From Muscardinus avellanarius (lineage: Eukaryota; Chordata; Mammalia; Rodentia; Gliridae), in assembly GCA_963383645.1 (NCBI GenBank), contig OY726565.1, forward strand, positions 24,674,466-24,738,465: a stretch of 64,000 bases of DNA. The letters are read 5' to 3'. Both the position numbers and the translations under genes were made by a program. Positions 1 through 11,199 of the stretch are shown here, one piece after another (the stretch's first letter is position 1; each line of letters opens with the position of its first letter). Below the pieces are notes generated by a model. It had not been told where the DNA came from. It was given only the letters and a program-made list of their open reading frames with translations, and searched no databases.

Positions 1-1030
1 TTCTATATATTGTCTCTATTACTTGTAGCTTGAAAAGATGTTTATTATACTGAGTGGAACTCAGAAAAGAATGCAAATATCTGTTTTATGTTCCAAATGA
101 TAATTGATTATACTCATTTATGGGCCAGATTTTGTGCAGGATGGAGGGAACTCCTTCAACAACCATAATATTTTAATTTAATATAATATACTACAGTGAA
201 AGTGAAAATAAAATTGGAAGGTTAGGCTTTTAAAACCATTTTAATAATCTAGAGAATAGAAATCAAGGGCTAATAGGAATTCGAAGGTAGTGTTTTGCAA
301 GAGGAAAACCTCTGTAAAGCTTGATAGATTTTGTTGAGATAAAATTAAAATTACAAAAATTACTTAGGCAAAATTAAATTGTTTCTCATGAATAATAATT
401 TTAGTTAATCTCTGTATTGAGTTTTAAACTGGACTAATGTAAAAATGACAACTTTACTTGGCATGTCCTCTTACAACAATAAATAAATGCAGCTTTAATC
501 AATATTCTACATAACTTAGCATCCATCAGGTCACCCACTGGTTGTTTTTGTATTTTAGTTTAGTTTTTTTCTAAGGAGTTTTCAGTCATGATTTCTTTCC
601 TGTTCTTTGATGATATTCAACTTTTTCTACCCCGCTCAAACTCTCCTGCCTTTCAGAAAGCTTTAAATAATACTTGTTTAAAATAAAGCAAACTCACTAC
701 TAAGTTTTGGCAAGTTACCAGGCAAAAAAACTTCAACTGGAGCCTACTCAAATATGTATCTGTATTCATATTTTATATATAGATATATAGATTATGTGTG
801 TGTGTGTATGTGTGTGAGAAAGAGAGAGATCTACAAGGTGGCAGCTCAGAGTGGAGTCATAATTAGGCAAATCTTGAAACTTAGAAAATAGGAGACATGT
901 ACTATAAAACATAATATGAAATAGTGGCTTGTAGGCATTTCAAGAATCCCCCTCATATCACTGGGTATGTTTTCAACAAAACTATGTTATTTATTTATTT
1001 ATTTATTCATTCATTCATTCATTCATTTTT

Positions 1031-1168
1031 GGTACTGGAGATTAAACTCAAGGGCATTCTACCTCCATGAACTCTAGTCCTTTTTATTTGGAAATAAGGT
1101 CTGCCTAAATTGCTGAGGCTGACCTTGAATCTGTGATCCTCCTGTCTCAGCTACCACACCCAGCTACA
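1031..1168 (-). repeat. B1-dID SINE fragment, degraded, minus strand
   Basis: Reads as the reverse complement of the dimeric SINE: ggtactggagattaaactc (end of the ID half) then gaccttgaatctgtgatcc and ctcctgtctcag (B1 half). A TTTA/TTCA run that was its A-tail lies just left of it. Many differences from the consensus make this an old copy. Confidence 0.7.
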
Positions 1169-1210
1169 CCAGTGTGATGTTTTAAAGAAAAAAAATGTCA
1201 TTTCCTAAAT

Positions 1211-1343
1211 TGTAAGTTCAAGGTCAGTCTGGGTAACATGGTGAGACCCTGTGTCAAATAAGAAATTTAAAGGGCTGGAAGTGCAGCTCAGTCGTAGCTT
1301 ACATGAGGCCTAGCTTACATGAGACCCTGAGATGAAAAAAAAA
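1211..1343 (+). repeat. B1-dID SINE fragment, degraded, plus strand
   Basis: Retains the middle of the SINE (aagttcaaggtcagtctg, ggtgagaccctgtgtcaaa) and a damaged ID half (gggctggaagtgcagctcag) ending in an A-run. There is a local repeat of agcttacatgag inside the ID half. The start of the B1 half is missing. Confidence 0.65.
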
Positions 1344-1833
1344 TCTAAAAAGGGCAGTTTCTTGGAGGGGGGGGGAAACAACTAAGCAAAGATAGTGATT
1401 TCAAAATTTTTTATGAAATACACCTAGGTTGAGTAACTTTTTATTATTAAACAATTTGTCTTATTAAATATCCTCAAATTTACATAACCAAAGATTCTAC
1501 CATATTACTTAACATTTTCTCTTTCCTTCTTCAACATATAGTCATTCTGACATTTCACATGATATTTCAAACAAAATGTCATCTACTTTACTTTCTATAG
1601 GGTTATTTACTTCCTCTGACTCCTGAGAAACTGTAGAATAACTTAGAGAAGATTCATCAGTGTGTTCAATGAAAGAAAACTTAAAAGCTGTCTCTTGCAG
1701 CTGGCCACAATTTCATATGATTTCTGAATATTATCAACTGGATGAAGGTTACAAATGTGCTCTCTTCCTGGCAACTTCAACAAATAGCGCTAATCATCAG
1801 ATAAATGACTCTCTTCCTCTCTTTTCTCAACAG

Positions 1834-2022
1834 GAAAACCCAGCACCAAACAAGAATCCATGGGACACTTTCAAAAACCCCAGTGAATACCCACATTACA
1901 CCACAATCAATGTGTTAGACACGGAGGCAAAGGACGCTTTGGAACTGAGGCCGGCCGAGTGGGAGAAGTGTCTGAACTTGCCTCTGGATGTTCAGGAGGG
2001 GGACTTTCAAACAGAAGTTTAG
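1834..2022 (+). CDS. Terminal coding exon (62 codons) of an unidentified protein
   Basis: The open frame continues in phase 0 from the acceptor AG at 1832-1833 to TAG at 2020-2022, giving 62 residues. Visible features are a start [13 protein letters not shown], a tyrosine in a HYTTINV context, an acidic centre, and the C-terminus GDFQTEV. The last three residues (T-E-V) fit a class I PDZ-domain ligand, which is common in cytoplasmic tails of membrane proteins; that role is inference. Codon use and GC content (CCGGCCGAGTGGGAGAAG) differ from the AT-rich surroundings and look like constrained coding DNA. Translating upstream of the acceptor in the same frame gives unlike sequence, so the exon rather than the longer open frame is called. 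I do not recognise the gene, and no other exon is in the window. Confidence 0.75.
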   Translation, partial: ENPAPNKNPWDTFKNPSEYPHYTTINVLDTEAKDALELRPAEWEKCLNLPLDVQEGDFQTEV

Positions 2023-2646
2023 CAAAGTCAGGATGAAGTGAACGGAGGTGGGATACAACAGTTGAATGCACTGACACTCAAGACTCGGAAGCCTGACATT
2101 TCTTTCTGGACAATGTGACTCTCCAGTGTCAGGACCTTCATGTGCCAAACGTCAGTGGTGTTTCCCATGGTAATTTCTCACTAGTCAGGCTAGTGCAGAG
2201 AACACCAGGTGTACAGTTCTGACCATCCTGTGTTGTAAGTACCCGTGGAATGGATTTGTAAGGTAATCTTTATAGATAAACCTCAAGCAACGATTCATGT
2301 TGTAACCGCTTCATATGGTTTAGTTTTCAAAAAACTTCACCATGAAGCACAATGTATATATTTATGCAGTTTTTAAAGTTTATAACAGTCTGTTTGGCCA
2401 TTACTACACTTTTTACTTTATAATATAAAAGCAAAGTTTTTGTCATTAAATGAATGTTTGTTGAGCTACATTCTTCATTGCTTTAAATGCAATAAAGTAA
2501 TAATCTCACTTTTATATGAATAATATATTTCACATCTTTATTATTGCAGTTTTCTCTAGAAAGCTCTGAGTAGCTTTCTCTGCTGCAGCTGTGTATAAAA
2601 TATTTAAAATGTTGTATGGTGTAAATAAACTTTTGTCTACATATCA
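2023..2646 (+). other. 3' UTR of the terminal exon
   Basis: Follows the TAG stop directly. Two AATAAA poly(A) signals are present at 2491-2496 and 2624-2629. The second is followed by TTTTGTCTAC and TTTTTAGTGCATTTT, a plausible downstream U/GU-rich element, so cleavage is placed near 2645. Further downstream sites cannot be excluded. Confidence 0.6.
2624..2629 (+). terminator. Likely poly(A) signal AATAAA of the host gene
   Basis: Canonical hexamer in gtgtaAATAAActtttgtc, about 600 bases after the stop codon. An alternative AATAAA sits at 2491. Confidence 0.55.
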
Positions 2647-4318
2647 GTTTTTAGTGCATTTTATTTTGGATTTGTTGGACAGAAATTTACATATTTATAA
2701 AGTTTTTTTTCAATACAGATACTGAAAATGTATTCACGGTTTTAATAGCATACCGTTATTACTCCTCTGAGGCTAATGATTTCTCAAATGTAATAATAGG
2801 TTTGTATAGTGCTTCTGTATTTTCTACTTAAACACACTTTGGAACAATGTACCATGTAAATGGGGCTTGTCAGAAATCTGCTGCCATCATACTCTTAACA
2901 TAAATAGTATGTTTTTTTCCTATCTCGAGGCAAAAAGACATCTAGTAGAAAAGAGTAAGTTACAGTACAGAAAATAATACAGGGGAACTATTTTAAGTAA
3001 TTAAGTTTGCTGCATGTCTCACAGAAGAAAACCACTCATACCACAGTTCTTTGTAGCATAAAAAAATGAACTTATCCAGGAGTCTTAAAAATCTTCTCTG
3101 TATATTCTCTAGCAGCAGGAGAAGGGAAGTGAATGTATTTGCTAGAATGACTTGGCTCTGGCTTGACAGTGAGAAGCCTGAGGTGAGCTGACAGCACAGA
3201 AGGTCCCTAGTGTCCTCTTTCACATAAAGCCATGCAGGCGATGTCTTTGCGCCCTCAGATGCCCATCAAACAAAATGTGGTGGCAAGGACGTCAGCAATG
3301 TCCCGGGCCTTTCAGACATGATTATGCAGATTATGTCTTTTAGTGTGAACCAAATAAGGGGGTGGTGGGGAGATTGAGGTCCTCAGAGTGGCTAACCCTG
3401 AGCTACGTGGTCTTTCACCATCTGTCAGAAACTCATGAGGAGTTGCAGCTTCTCGCCACCTTTGGGACCCTGCGCTGAGGCCGTGAGGCAGGGACAATGG
3501 TGCTTCAACACTCAAGTGCGCCTCTGAGCTGGAGCCTTAAAAACCACATGGCTCAGGCTCCACTCCCGCAGACACCTGCCTGTTCTCAGTGTCTAGATGT
3601 TAAAAGTATATTTTTAATCAGATTTTAAAAATAAAGTGATGTCGTTATGCAAAAAAGTATAACATAAAGATTGATTTTTCAATAAAGCAAACTTCATGCC
3701 AATTATAATGTAATTGTACAGCCTATTGAATTTCTAAGATGACTTTTTGATGATAGAAATAATATTTGACAAATATATATTTACACATATATACACACAT
3801 AATGTACATATGTCCGTATATGTGTGTATATATAAATGATATATATGCACATTTAAATTCATAATGCTCAGTTTCATCTCAGTACCCTGTCTACATGAAT
3901 GCAGACCATGTAAGGAGTCATCTATTGAAAGTGGGAAAGGTCGATGGGAAAAAACACACGAAGCATATGTTTGTAAACATAAATTCACTGTTTTAAAGCA
4001 CATCAATTCAGTATATTAGATGAATATTTATTCTAAACTCGCACTGCCATAGTTTTCCACTTTTTCACTTTCATTTTTAATTCTAGTAACTCAATATTAC
4101 ATTAACATATGAAAGCTAACCAGACATCGCATACCTAAAAATGTTAGGATAGGTGTTTGGGTTACTCTAAGAAGGATGTCATGTTGGGACAGTGGTGAGT
4201 TTTTTGTCTTTATTTTTTACTCTGTAAAAAAAGGGAAAAAAAACCCATAGGTTTATAAGTATCAAGAGATTATTTTAATCTTCTATCCCACTCCTTTTGA
4301 CTTCACACTGCACTCTTC

Positions 4319-4363
<45 letters not shown>

Positions 4364-4429
4364 CTGAAGCTGAGTTGCATCGCTTTCCTCAGGGACAGGA
4401 ATGTCCTCCAGTCCTAGACAGTCTCTCCT
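2647..4429. other. Unassigned AT-rich DNA downstream of the terminal exon
   Basis: No gene or recognisable repeat body apart from a TATATA/ACACAC-rich patch near 3770-3850 and a clean (CA)n run at 4321-4359. The short open frames present lack coding character. Confidence 0.5.
4321..4359. repeat. (CA)n microsatellite
   Basis: About 19 uninterrupted CA units. Confidence 0.95.
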
Positions 4430-4785
4430 GAGCTCACTGCAACTCATACCTACCAGGATCTTTGTGCCCTTGAACTAGAAGTTCTTCCCCTTCCTCCATG
4501 TCTAAATTTTCCTTATGCTTCAAGGTACAGTTCAGATGAAGTTTTCCATGGTTGTTCAGTACATAAGAGTTTCTCCTCTGACCTCTCCTGGTACTGCTTC
4601 TGTGCTTCAGTCAGGTCTTCTCAAATCTCTCTCTTCTTACTTATATATACTCCTGATATCCCCTGGTGGATTGTTAAGTGCCTAGAGGCAGAATTCATGT
4701 CTGATCTATTTTGTATTTCCTAAGGGACCTAGTACAATTACGTTCACACAATAAATGTTTGTGGAATTTTCTGTGGAATTTATTT
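4430..4785 (+). repeat. LINE L2, 3' end
   Basis: Order of blocks matches the L2 3' end: ttcttccccttcctcc, cttcaaggtacagttcag, a bipyrimidine middle, then gcctagaggcagaattcatgtc and the terminal cacacaataaatgtttgtgg. Ancient, highly diverged copy. Confidence 0.7.
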
Positions 4786-4997
4786 TAATGTCTTTTACAG
4801 TCATACATATCAAGTCACATACTCAAAGGCATCTATTAAACGACTATTAGGTATTTACTCTTATTTTAAGTGCTTAGGCTCCTGTAGGTTTGTGTTTTAG
4901 GCATTTAAGGCATATAAAAACAAGTAATGATATTTAAGTATTAATGAATGCTTAGTGCATATTTTCTTATATCTTTTTGTCCTTAAGATGAACACAC

Positions 4998-5200
4998 GCC
5001 AGGCATGGTGGCGCACACTTGTAATCCCCGCGCTTGAGAGGCAGAGACAGGAGGATCGCGCAGGTTCGAAGCCAGCCACATGCGCTGGCTTAGGAGACCC
5101 TGTTTCCAAATAAAAATGTAAAAATAGGTCTGGGAGTGTAGCCCGGAGGTAGGAGGGCTTCCAGGAACCCCAGTACCACCAAAAAAAAAAAAAAAAAAAA
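4998..5200 (+). repeat. B1-dID SINE, young CCCCGCGCTT subfamily
   Basis: Complete dimer beginning gccaggcatggtggcgc and ending agtaccacc(A)20. Carries the subfamily bases cccgcgcttg and gtgtagcccggaggtagga. The flanks gatgaacaca (4987-4996) and gattaacaca (5201-5210) form a target-site duplication. Confidence 0.9.
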
Positions 5201-5210
5201 GATTAACACA

Positions 5211-6802
5211 TGAACCAAGAACTAATTATTCTATAGAATGGAGGCTCAGAAGAGGCTAAGTGACATAAATAAATAACAGACCCTATATTAGATTCTTGGT
5301 CTCCTTATTATACTATCCCCACTTGTTCCTTTTGGATTGTTAAGTCCCCAGATCAAAAGTTTAAAAGTTTCATGGAGAAATTTTCTGGCATAAAACAGGA
5401 AACACATACCATCTTTCAGGGGGGCGGTGAGGCCCTGGCAGACAAGTGCAGCGTCTACAAAACAACAAGCATTCCTTCCTAGACTCGGTTCTGCACTCCA
5501 CTGTGTGGTTTTGTTGGCCTTGTTTTAAAAGCAGCTGATATTTAACTAGTTTAAAGTGCACATGTAACAGGAAACTGATGAGATAAGCTAACCTGAATTT
5601 TTAGATTGTCTTCAGACTTTGGAAGTATGCATCACCACAGTTTTAAAAAATCACAGCTAATAAACCTGTGCTTCAGAAAGTTTAGTTCATACATTTTGAA
5701 TTATTCTCAGTTTCTTAGAAAAACTTTATCAGGTTTTTAGTTTTCCAGAGTTATTCGTGTCACAATTAACTAATTAAATCCTACAGTTTTCTCCTACTTC
5801 ATTGAAAGGAAATTAATATTAGTTTCTCACATGTCAAATGATATAAAATTTTTCATGGTGACTAAGTCATCTTGCCTCTGAGTTAGGATTGTACTGGGAG
5901 AGTAAAAAAAATAAAATAAAAATGTGTTCTCGGAACCAAGAACCATAGGCTGTAGAGACAGGAGTAAGCCTGGCAATTGATGGAAATGGCAGCTACTTTC
6001 TGAAGTCAAGTAAAAAATTCAGCCTCAGGGAAACAGTGGACTTTATTTTAAAGGACTATTGCAGCAGGAGAAGAGGAAGCGTTTGAAAGACATTCCAGCT
6101 ACAAGATCTGTAAGCATCTCAGAGGTCAAGCAGGAAGTAGTCTTGTTTGATTTGCCAAGTACAGGAAGACTAGAAAGAGCTGGTGTGTGGGCCTGGGTGA
6201 GCAGGCGGTGTGTTCCGGGAGTTGCACAGGAGGCCTCTTTCTTTGTGCTGAGCTAATTCTGAAAGCAGTGTCTCGAGAGGTCGAGCAAGGTTGCTGACCT
6301 TCCAGTTCTTAATTTAGCTCCCAGTGCTTGTTTAAACTCAAGAATGGTGTAGAGCTCAGGGGTCTAGGGAAAGCAAGAAGCTTGACTAACAAGTGAGGTT
6401 TTCATGTCGTTTGTTGAGATTTGTCAGCAGGGATAAGAAGTTTAGCTAGTAATTCCTGGTGTAAAGAACAGAAACGTGGAGGTCTATGCCTGACCTTGTT
6501 GCAATATTTATAAACAAGAGGTTCATCCATGAGTTTTATCTAAGTAATAGGAGGAAAGGTGGTTCTTTGCAGTAAGTTGCTAGAGCACAGAGCAAGAAAT
6601 TCCTTGACCTTCACTATTTTCCAAGAGCAAACAGTGTTTTAGCACTATCTGGTCTGGCCCTGAAGTGCTATGAGACCAAAGAAGCGAGACGGATCTGGGA
6701 TTGTACAGCCTGTAATTTATTGGGGGGCTTCCTGACAGAAAAATGAAGGGTGCAAGGCCAAGTGGATCCCCACAATTTGGGCTAGAAAGAGGGGCATATA
6801 AA
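5211..6802. other. Unassigned unique DNA
   Basis: No gene recognised. The 65-codon open frame at 6059-6256 and the other short frames show no domain or splice context. Confidence 0.45.
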
Positions 6803-7005
6803 CGGGCATGGTGGCACACACTTGTCATTCTAGTACTTGGAAGGCTAAAATGGGAGGATCACAGGGTGGAGGCTGGCCAGCCTCAGCAGCTTAGAGAGAC
6901 CCAAAGCAATTTAGTGTGACCTTGTCTCAAAATTTTAAAAAATAATAAAAATGCAGTGTAACTTGAAGCTAGAAAGCCCCATGGCCTAATCCTCAGTTCA
7001 AAAAG
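6803..7005 (+). repeat. B1-dID SINE, old diverged copy
   Basis: Full-length order is preserved (gggcatggtggcacacactt, gaccttgtctcaaaatttt, cctaatcctcagttcaaa), but many substitutions are present, especially in the ID half. Confidence 0.75.
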
Positions 7006-8593
7006 AGATGGAAGAAAGAAAGGGAGGGAGGAAGGGGAAATAAAATAATAGGAGGGGCATATACAATGATCATTACAAAAGTGGCTATATTCTAGCCAGA
7101 ATGTACCCGCTTTATCTTAGACTAGCGTCAAAAAACACACCCCTGGTGCTTGGTCCCATGATAAAGCTCCACGTACCATTCTAATGGTTTTCTGGGAAAT
7201 TCTGCAGGAAAAACAGACTAGGGTTATGCTGGGCAATCAGGGCAGCTGTGTTTCAAGATGTATCCACCCACACAGGTTGAGGTAAAGTTCAACCATAACA
7301 CAGTGATTCTTCACCTTTCATACCTTCTGGAATGAGAGAAATTTTTTAAAAATCATCAACAATCAGGCAATTGTGATTAAATGAAAGCACTTTCATTAGA
7401 CAAATAGCTATGGCTCTTTAGCAGAAATGATTCCAAAGTAAAGGGGCAAATATCACAAGCTAAGTGACAACAGCCTTCTGTTGAGCTTGGCCTGGGCTCC
7501 TGTACCTGCCTGTTACACAATCCACTGGTACAGTGATGCTGGTCCAGGGATATTTTATTTCTAAAATATAAAAACTGAAACTGTGGTTACCAAATCAGGC
7601 CTTAAAATGTCATTAATGGGTCCACAGACTTGACACCTAGGGGTTGAAGCAAAAAATCACACTGGACAAAAAAGATTTTATTCAAGAATATTGTTAGAAA
7701 ACAAAATTCTTAACAGGGCAATGAGGCCAGAAGTCAGACGGAAGTAAACAAATGAGCAGAGGGCTTTCAAGAGCTGGGAGGGACTGAGGAGTCACAGGAC
7801 ATCTAGAAATGCAAACTCCCTCTGGCTCTTGGTAGGAGGGAGCTAAGGTTGCAGCGAGGCACCTGGAGAAGGTGGGCTCCTACCTTCTCATGCAACTGGG
7901 AGGCGGAGGCACCATCTTCCTTGACGTTTCCATTTCAAGGGACCTGCTCCAGGATCCTTCAGAAAGCTCTCCCGAGCCTTAAGACTGGAAGACCTTTTTA
8001 AAACGTTCATCTCTAAGAGGTAGATAATTGAAATTATCCATTCTCTAAAGTATAGGTTCTAAGAAAAAAGAGGTCAGGGATCTAGAGTCAGAAAGAGGCC
8101 TGACTATAATTTAGTTGAGGATGTGATTTTTCACAAGCACACTAGTAGATTGACACCTGAAAACCAGCTAAATTGATAAGACCTATCCATGAGCCCTATC
8201 GGCTGGAGTTGTCTCCTGAAAACACCCAAACAGAAGCATCTGCAATTCTCACCCTTCCCTAAAGATAAAATTCTTGGTGAAAACAGTTCTTCTCTTGGTG
8301 TTTGAAGCTTAGAAACCTCTACAGGAAGCTAAGTACATCTCCTTCATCACCAAAACCACTAACACCCAGGAAGAAGGGCCAGCTCACGCTTCAGTGATTT
8401 TCAACAACAACAAAAAAAAACCCACAAAGGTTAAAATTGAAGACCAGCATTTTGGTTCCATACGTTTATTTTGTCAACTCAAAGTCCTTGTCAATTTTTC
8501 CGATGAATGCCTGAACAGCGTTACCTACTGTCTATCTTTTCTCCTGTCTCAAATCTACAATTACACTTCTAAGGTTCATCAAGCATCTTATAA
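7006..8593. other. Unassigned DNA with an LTR-like segment (about 7640-8000)
   Basis: On the minus strand, about 8000 down to 7640 reads as a GC-richer block (promoter-like) followed by ttgaataaaatctttttt and tgtccagtgtg, the order seen in a retroviral LTR (U3, AATAAA, R/U5). I could not find paired ends or a target-site duplication, so the LTR reading is tentative. Nothing else was recognised. Confidence 0.3.
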
Positions 8594-8786
8594 GCCAGGC
8601 GTGGTGGTGCACATCTGTCTGTAATTCCAGTACTTGAGACACTGATACAGGTGGATGGCAAGTTTAAGGCCAGTTCACAATAACCTAGCAAAACCCTGTT
8701 TCACAGCAAAAAAATAAAATAGGGCTGGGAGTATGGCTCAGAGGTAGAACATCCCTGGGTTTAATCCCCAGTTACACAAAAATAAT
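8594..8786 (+). repeat. B1-dID SINE
   Basis: gccaggcgtggtggtgcaca to ttaatccccagttacac. Moderately diverged, with a short insertion (ctgtctg) near the start. Confidence 0.85.
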
Positions 8787-8808
8787 TTTTAAAAAGTAAA
8801 ACATTTTA

Positions 8809-9026
8809 GGCTGGGCATGGTGGCACACACTTGTAATCCCAGCATTTGGGAGGCTGAGACAGGAGGATCGCGGTTTGCCTCCAACCTCAGCTACTTAGGT
8901 CCTTTGTAACTCAGTGAGACTATTTCAAAATAAAGAATAAAAAATAAGCCTGGAGTTGTAGCTCAGAGATAGAATGTCCCTGGGTCCCATCCCCAGTACC
9001 ACAAAAATAAATAAGTAAATAAAATA
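8809..9026 (+). repeat. B1-dID SINE, common CCCAGCATTT subfamily
   Basis: Complete copy starting ggctgggcatggtggcacac and ending cagtaccac plus an A/T-rich tail. Flanks aaaacatttta (8798-8808) and aaagcatttta match as a target-site duplication with one mismatch. Confidence 0.9.
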
Positions 9027-9973
9027 AAGCATTTTATATAGTGACTAGAATAAAATGACATTGAAAAATATGTTGTATTTTATTCTAAAGTGGTATATAA
9101 GATACATATATTAATCATTTGGCAAATCTTTTTGGAATCAGTTGCAGTCTGAATACTGCATTAGGGTATGGTGATTAGACACGGTCCCTATTTTTCAAGG
9201 TATTTAGCATCTTTGAGGGCACTCACACCAACAAATATGGTTATCCTATTGATAGATATTTGTGGGGGAAAAGAGAAGGGATAAGAACACTTGTAAAAGA
9301 TATTGATATGAATTGATGAAAAATATGAAGGAAGGTGGTCAAGATGACACAGAGGCTAACTTACTAGCTAAAATGTAAGTCTCCAGGTCTTAGATTTCCC
9401 TGGAGCTGTGTAGTGTGATGGCTCTGAGCTTCCTAACAACCAATGCAAATATAGAAACTGCAATTAGTTATGTAGTTCACAGTGTCTCTAAGATACAAGG
9501 TAACATTTTCTCCATAGAAACAGAAAACCAAGAAGTGCCTCTTATGAACCCTTGTCTCCATTAAATGGTAAATTATCAACAGCATCCTTATAAACTCCCT
9601 GTTTTACAGAGATAAGTCTTATATCCTTTCTTGCAGGGCAATGTGATGTTTAATTTATGTGCCAACCTGACTAGGACACAAATATTTAGTCAAACAGCAG
9701 TCTAGACATCACTGTAAAGGTAATTTTTAGATGAGGTTGACATTTAAATCAGTAGACTTTGGGTAAAACAGCTTACTTTATATAATGTGAGCAGGCCTCA
9801 TTAAATCAGTGGAAACTTTAAGAGGAAAAGACTGAGGTCCCCTAAGAAGGAGCCCTGATTCCTGATTGCTTTCAGATAAGGGTTTGAATATTACCCTTTC
9901 TTGGATCGTTGCTGCTGTCCTGCCCTGCAAATTTAGGTCTCACCAGCCCCACAATCATGTGAGTCAATTCCTC

Positions 9974-9985
9974 AAAATAAATCTC

Positions 9986-10029
<44 letters not shown>

Positions 10030-10041
10030 GAGATTTATTTT
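9974..10041. repeat. Near-perfect inverted repeat inside the ERVL LTR
   Basis: The left arm starts aaaataaatctctgtgtgtg and the right arm is its reverse complement, cacacacagagatttatttt, around a (TA)n centre. The arms differ by one GT/AC unit. The left arm is normal LTR sequence; the right arm is extra. Confidence 0.9.
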
Positions 10042-10048
10042 ATATATA

Positions 10049-10147
10049 TATGTATATATGTATATATGTATATATGTATATATGTATATATGTATATATG
10101 TATATATGTATATATGTATATATGTATATATGTATATATGTATATAT
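10049..10147. repeat. 8-bp minisatellite (tatatatg)n
   Basis: About 12 copies of the 8-mer tatatatg (equivalently tgtatata), followed by further TA, ATG and CA tracts to about 10220. It produces spurious Tyr/Ile-rich open frames in several frames on both strands. Confidence 0.9.
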
Positions 10148-10186
10148 ATGTATATATATACATGTATATATATATACATGTGTGTG

Positions 10187-10218
<32 letters not shown>

Positions 10219-10529
10219 TACAGAGAGTATATATACATACACATATCTTATTGGTCCTATTCCTCTTGGGAACCCTGACTTAACTAACATTCAAGTACAA
10301 TCACCAGAAATATTTTTTTCAGGATCAGATCAATGTGCTATAAGTAATAAAGCTCTTCTAGATCTGGCTGAATAAAAAAAGTGAATATATTCTACTTCCA
10401 AGAGCTTATCAATGACTATGACTTCTCAAAATGGAGCTTTTGACAATAGTTAAGCTCTCTCTGAATGACTATGAAATTTTATGTATAAATGCTAATTTAG
10501 CCATTAAAATTAACCAAAAAGCATATTCT

Positions 10530-10640
10530 ATTACTATCCATTTTGCAAATGGGAAAACCGAGGTTTATAGTGTCTCCAATATCACAGAAGCTTTAAGTGG
10601 TAAAGCCAAGATTTGTTCTCACAGTTTAGCCTCAGGGTAT
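10530..10640 (+). repeat. MIR SINE fragment
   Basis: Core-like order ctattactatccattttgca, aaatgggaaaaccgaggttt, tatcacagaagctttaagtg, gtaaagccaagattt matches the MIR 3' half. Ancient. Confidence 0.65.
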
Positions 10641-10998
10641 AAGTTCTAGTTATTTCACTTAAAATTGAATACTTTTGAGGTACCAAAAAGTTCAAGATTA
10701 AACTAATTGGTAAGTATTTGGGATGAATGAAGGACATATTTCCACCAGCCAAATCTAGCATGAGACCATGGGAAGTGCTGAGGAGGAGCAGCCAAGAACT
10801 TTCTCTCAACATAAGTGTGGGTTTGGTTCACAAGAGGGCAATGAACAGCTGCAATCCCAAAGTTCTACCTCATCAACATCAAGATGGTAACCACTGCTTA
10901 GAGAATATTATCATTGGGTTACTAAAGCCTGTTAAGTTCATCAAAGTTTTCTTTTGAAGTTCAGTATTCCTTAAGACATCTTAATTTTTTTTTTTTTA
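10641..10998. other. Unassigned unique DNA
   Basis: Nothing recognised, apart from a T-run at about 10986 that belongs to the interrupted minus-strand SINE. Confidence 0.4.
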
Positions 10999-11009
10999 AG
11001 GTACCAGGG

Positions 11010-11199
11010 GCCGGGTGTGGTGGCGCATGCTTGTAATCCCCGCGCTTGGGAGGTGGAGACAGGAGAATCGCTCAGGTTCAAAGCCAGCCGTGCTGGCATA
11101 AGAGACCCTGTTTCCAAAATATAAAATAGGTCTGGGAGTATAGCCCGGAGGTAGAAGGGCTTCCAGGAACCCCAGTACCACCACCACCAAAAAAAAAAA
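11010..11199 (+). repeat. B1-dID SINE, young subfamily, inserted in another SINE
   Basis: gccgggtgtggtggcgcatg to agtaccaccaccacc(A)n, with the cccgcgcttg and tatagcccggaggtagaa subfamily bases. Flanked by aggtaccaggg (10999-11009) and gggtaccaggg (11200-11210); the duplicated target is the end of a minus-strand SINE. Confidence 0.9.

Larger units (their letters stand above)
1..1833 (+). other. Last intron of an unidentified host gene (plus strand)
   Basis: No coding exon is recognisable here. The stretch ends in a classic acceptor: a pyrimidine tract (ctcttcctctcttttctcaa) followed by cAG at 1831-1833, with a plausible branch-point sequence gctaatc about 40 bases upstream. It contains a short TG-rich tract near 795-815, a TTTA/TTCA run at about 988-1026 and two degraded SINE fragments. 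That it is an intron is inferred from the acceptor and from the coding exon that follows. Confidence 0.6.
9642..10289 (+). mobile_element. Solo LTR of ERVL (MLT2-like), expanded internally
   Basis: The order of blocks follows the MLT2 class of ERVL LTRs: tgtgatgtttaatttatgtg, caaacagcagtctagacatc, atttaaatcagtagactttg, gactgaggtcccctaagaag, ccagccccacaatcatgtga, aaaataaatctct, and after the repeat tract a terminal attggtcctattcctcttgg and ccctgacttaactaaca. LTRs of this family carry a short TA/CT run after the poly(A) signal. Here that place holds about 230 bases of TA, TATATATG and CA repeats plus a palindrome. No internal ERV or second LTR is adjacent, so it is a solo LTR. Assignment is by recalled family pattern, not alignment. 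Confidence 0.75.

Noticed and set aside
1660..1833. Coding sequence upstream of the terminal exon in the same frame
   Set aside because: It includes the branch-point and pyrimidine tract of a strong acceptor, and its composition is intron-like.
9866..10375. Open frame of 169 codons and several overlapping ones on both strands
   Set aside because: Translation of TA/TATATATG/CA repeats inside an LTR; open in several frames at once.
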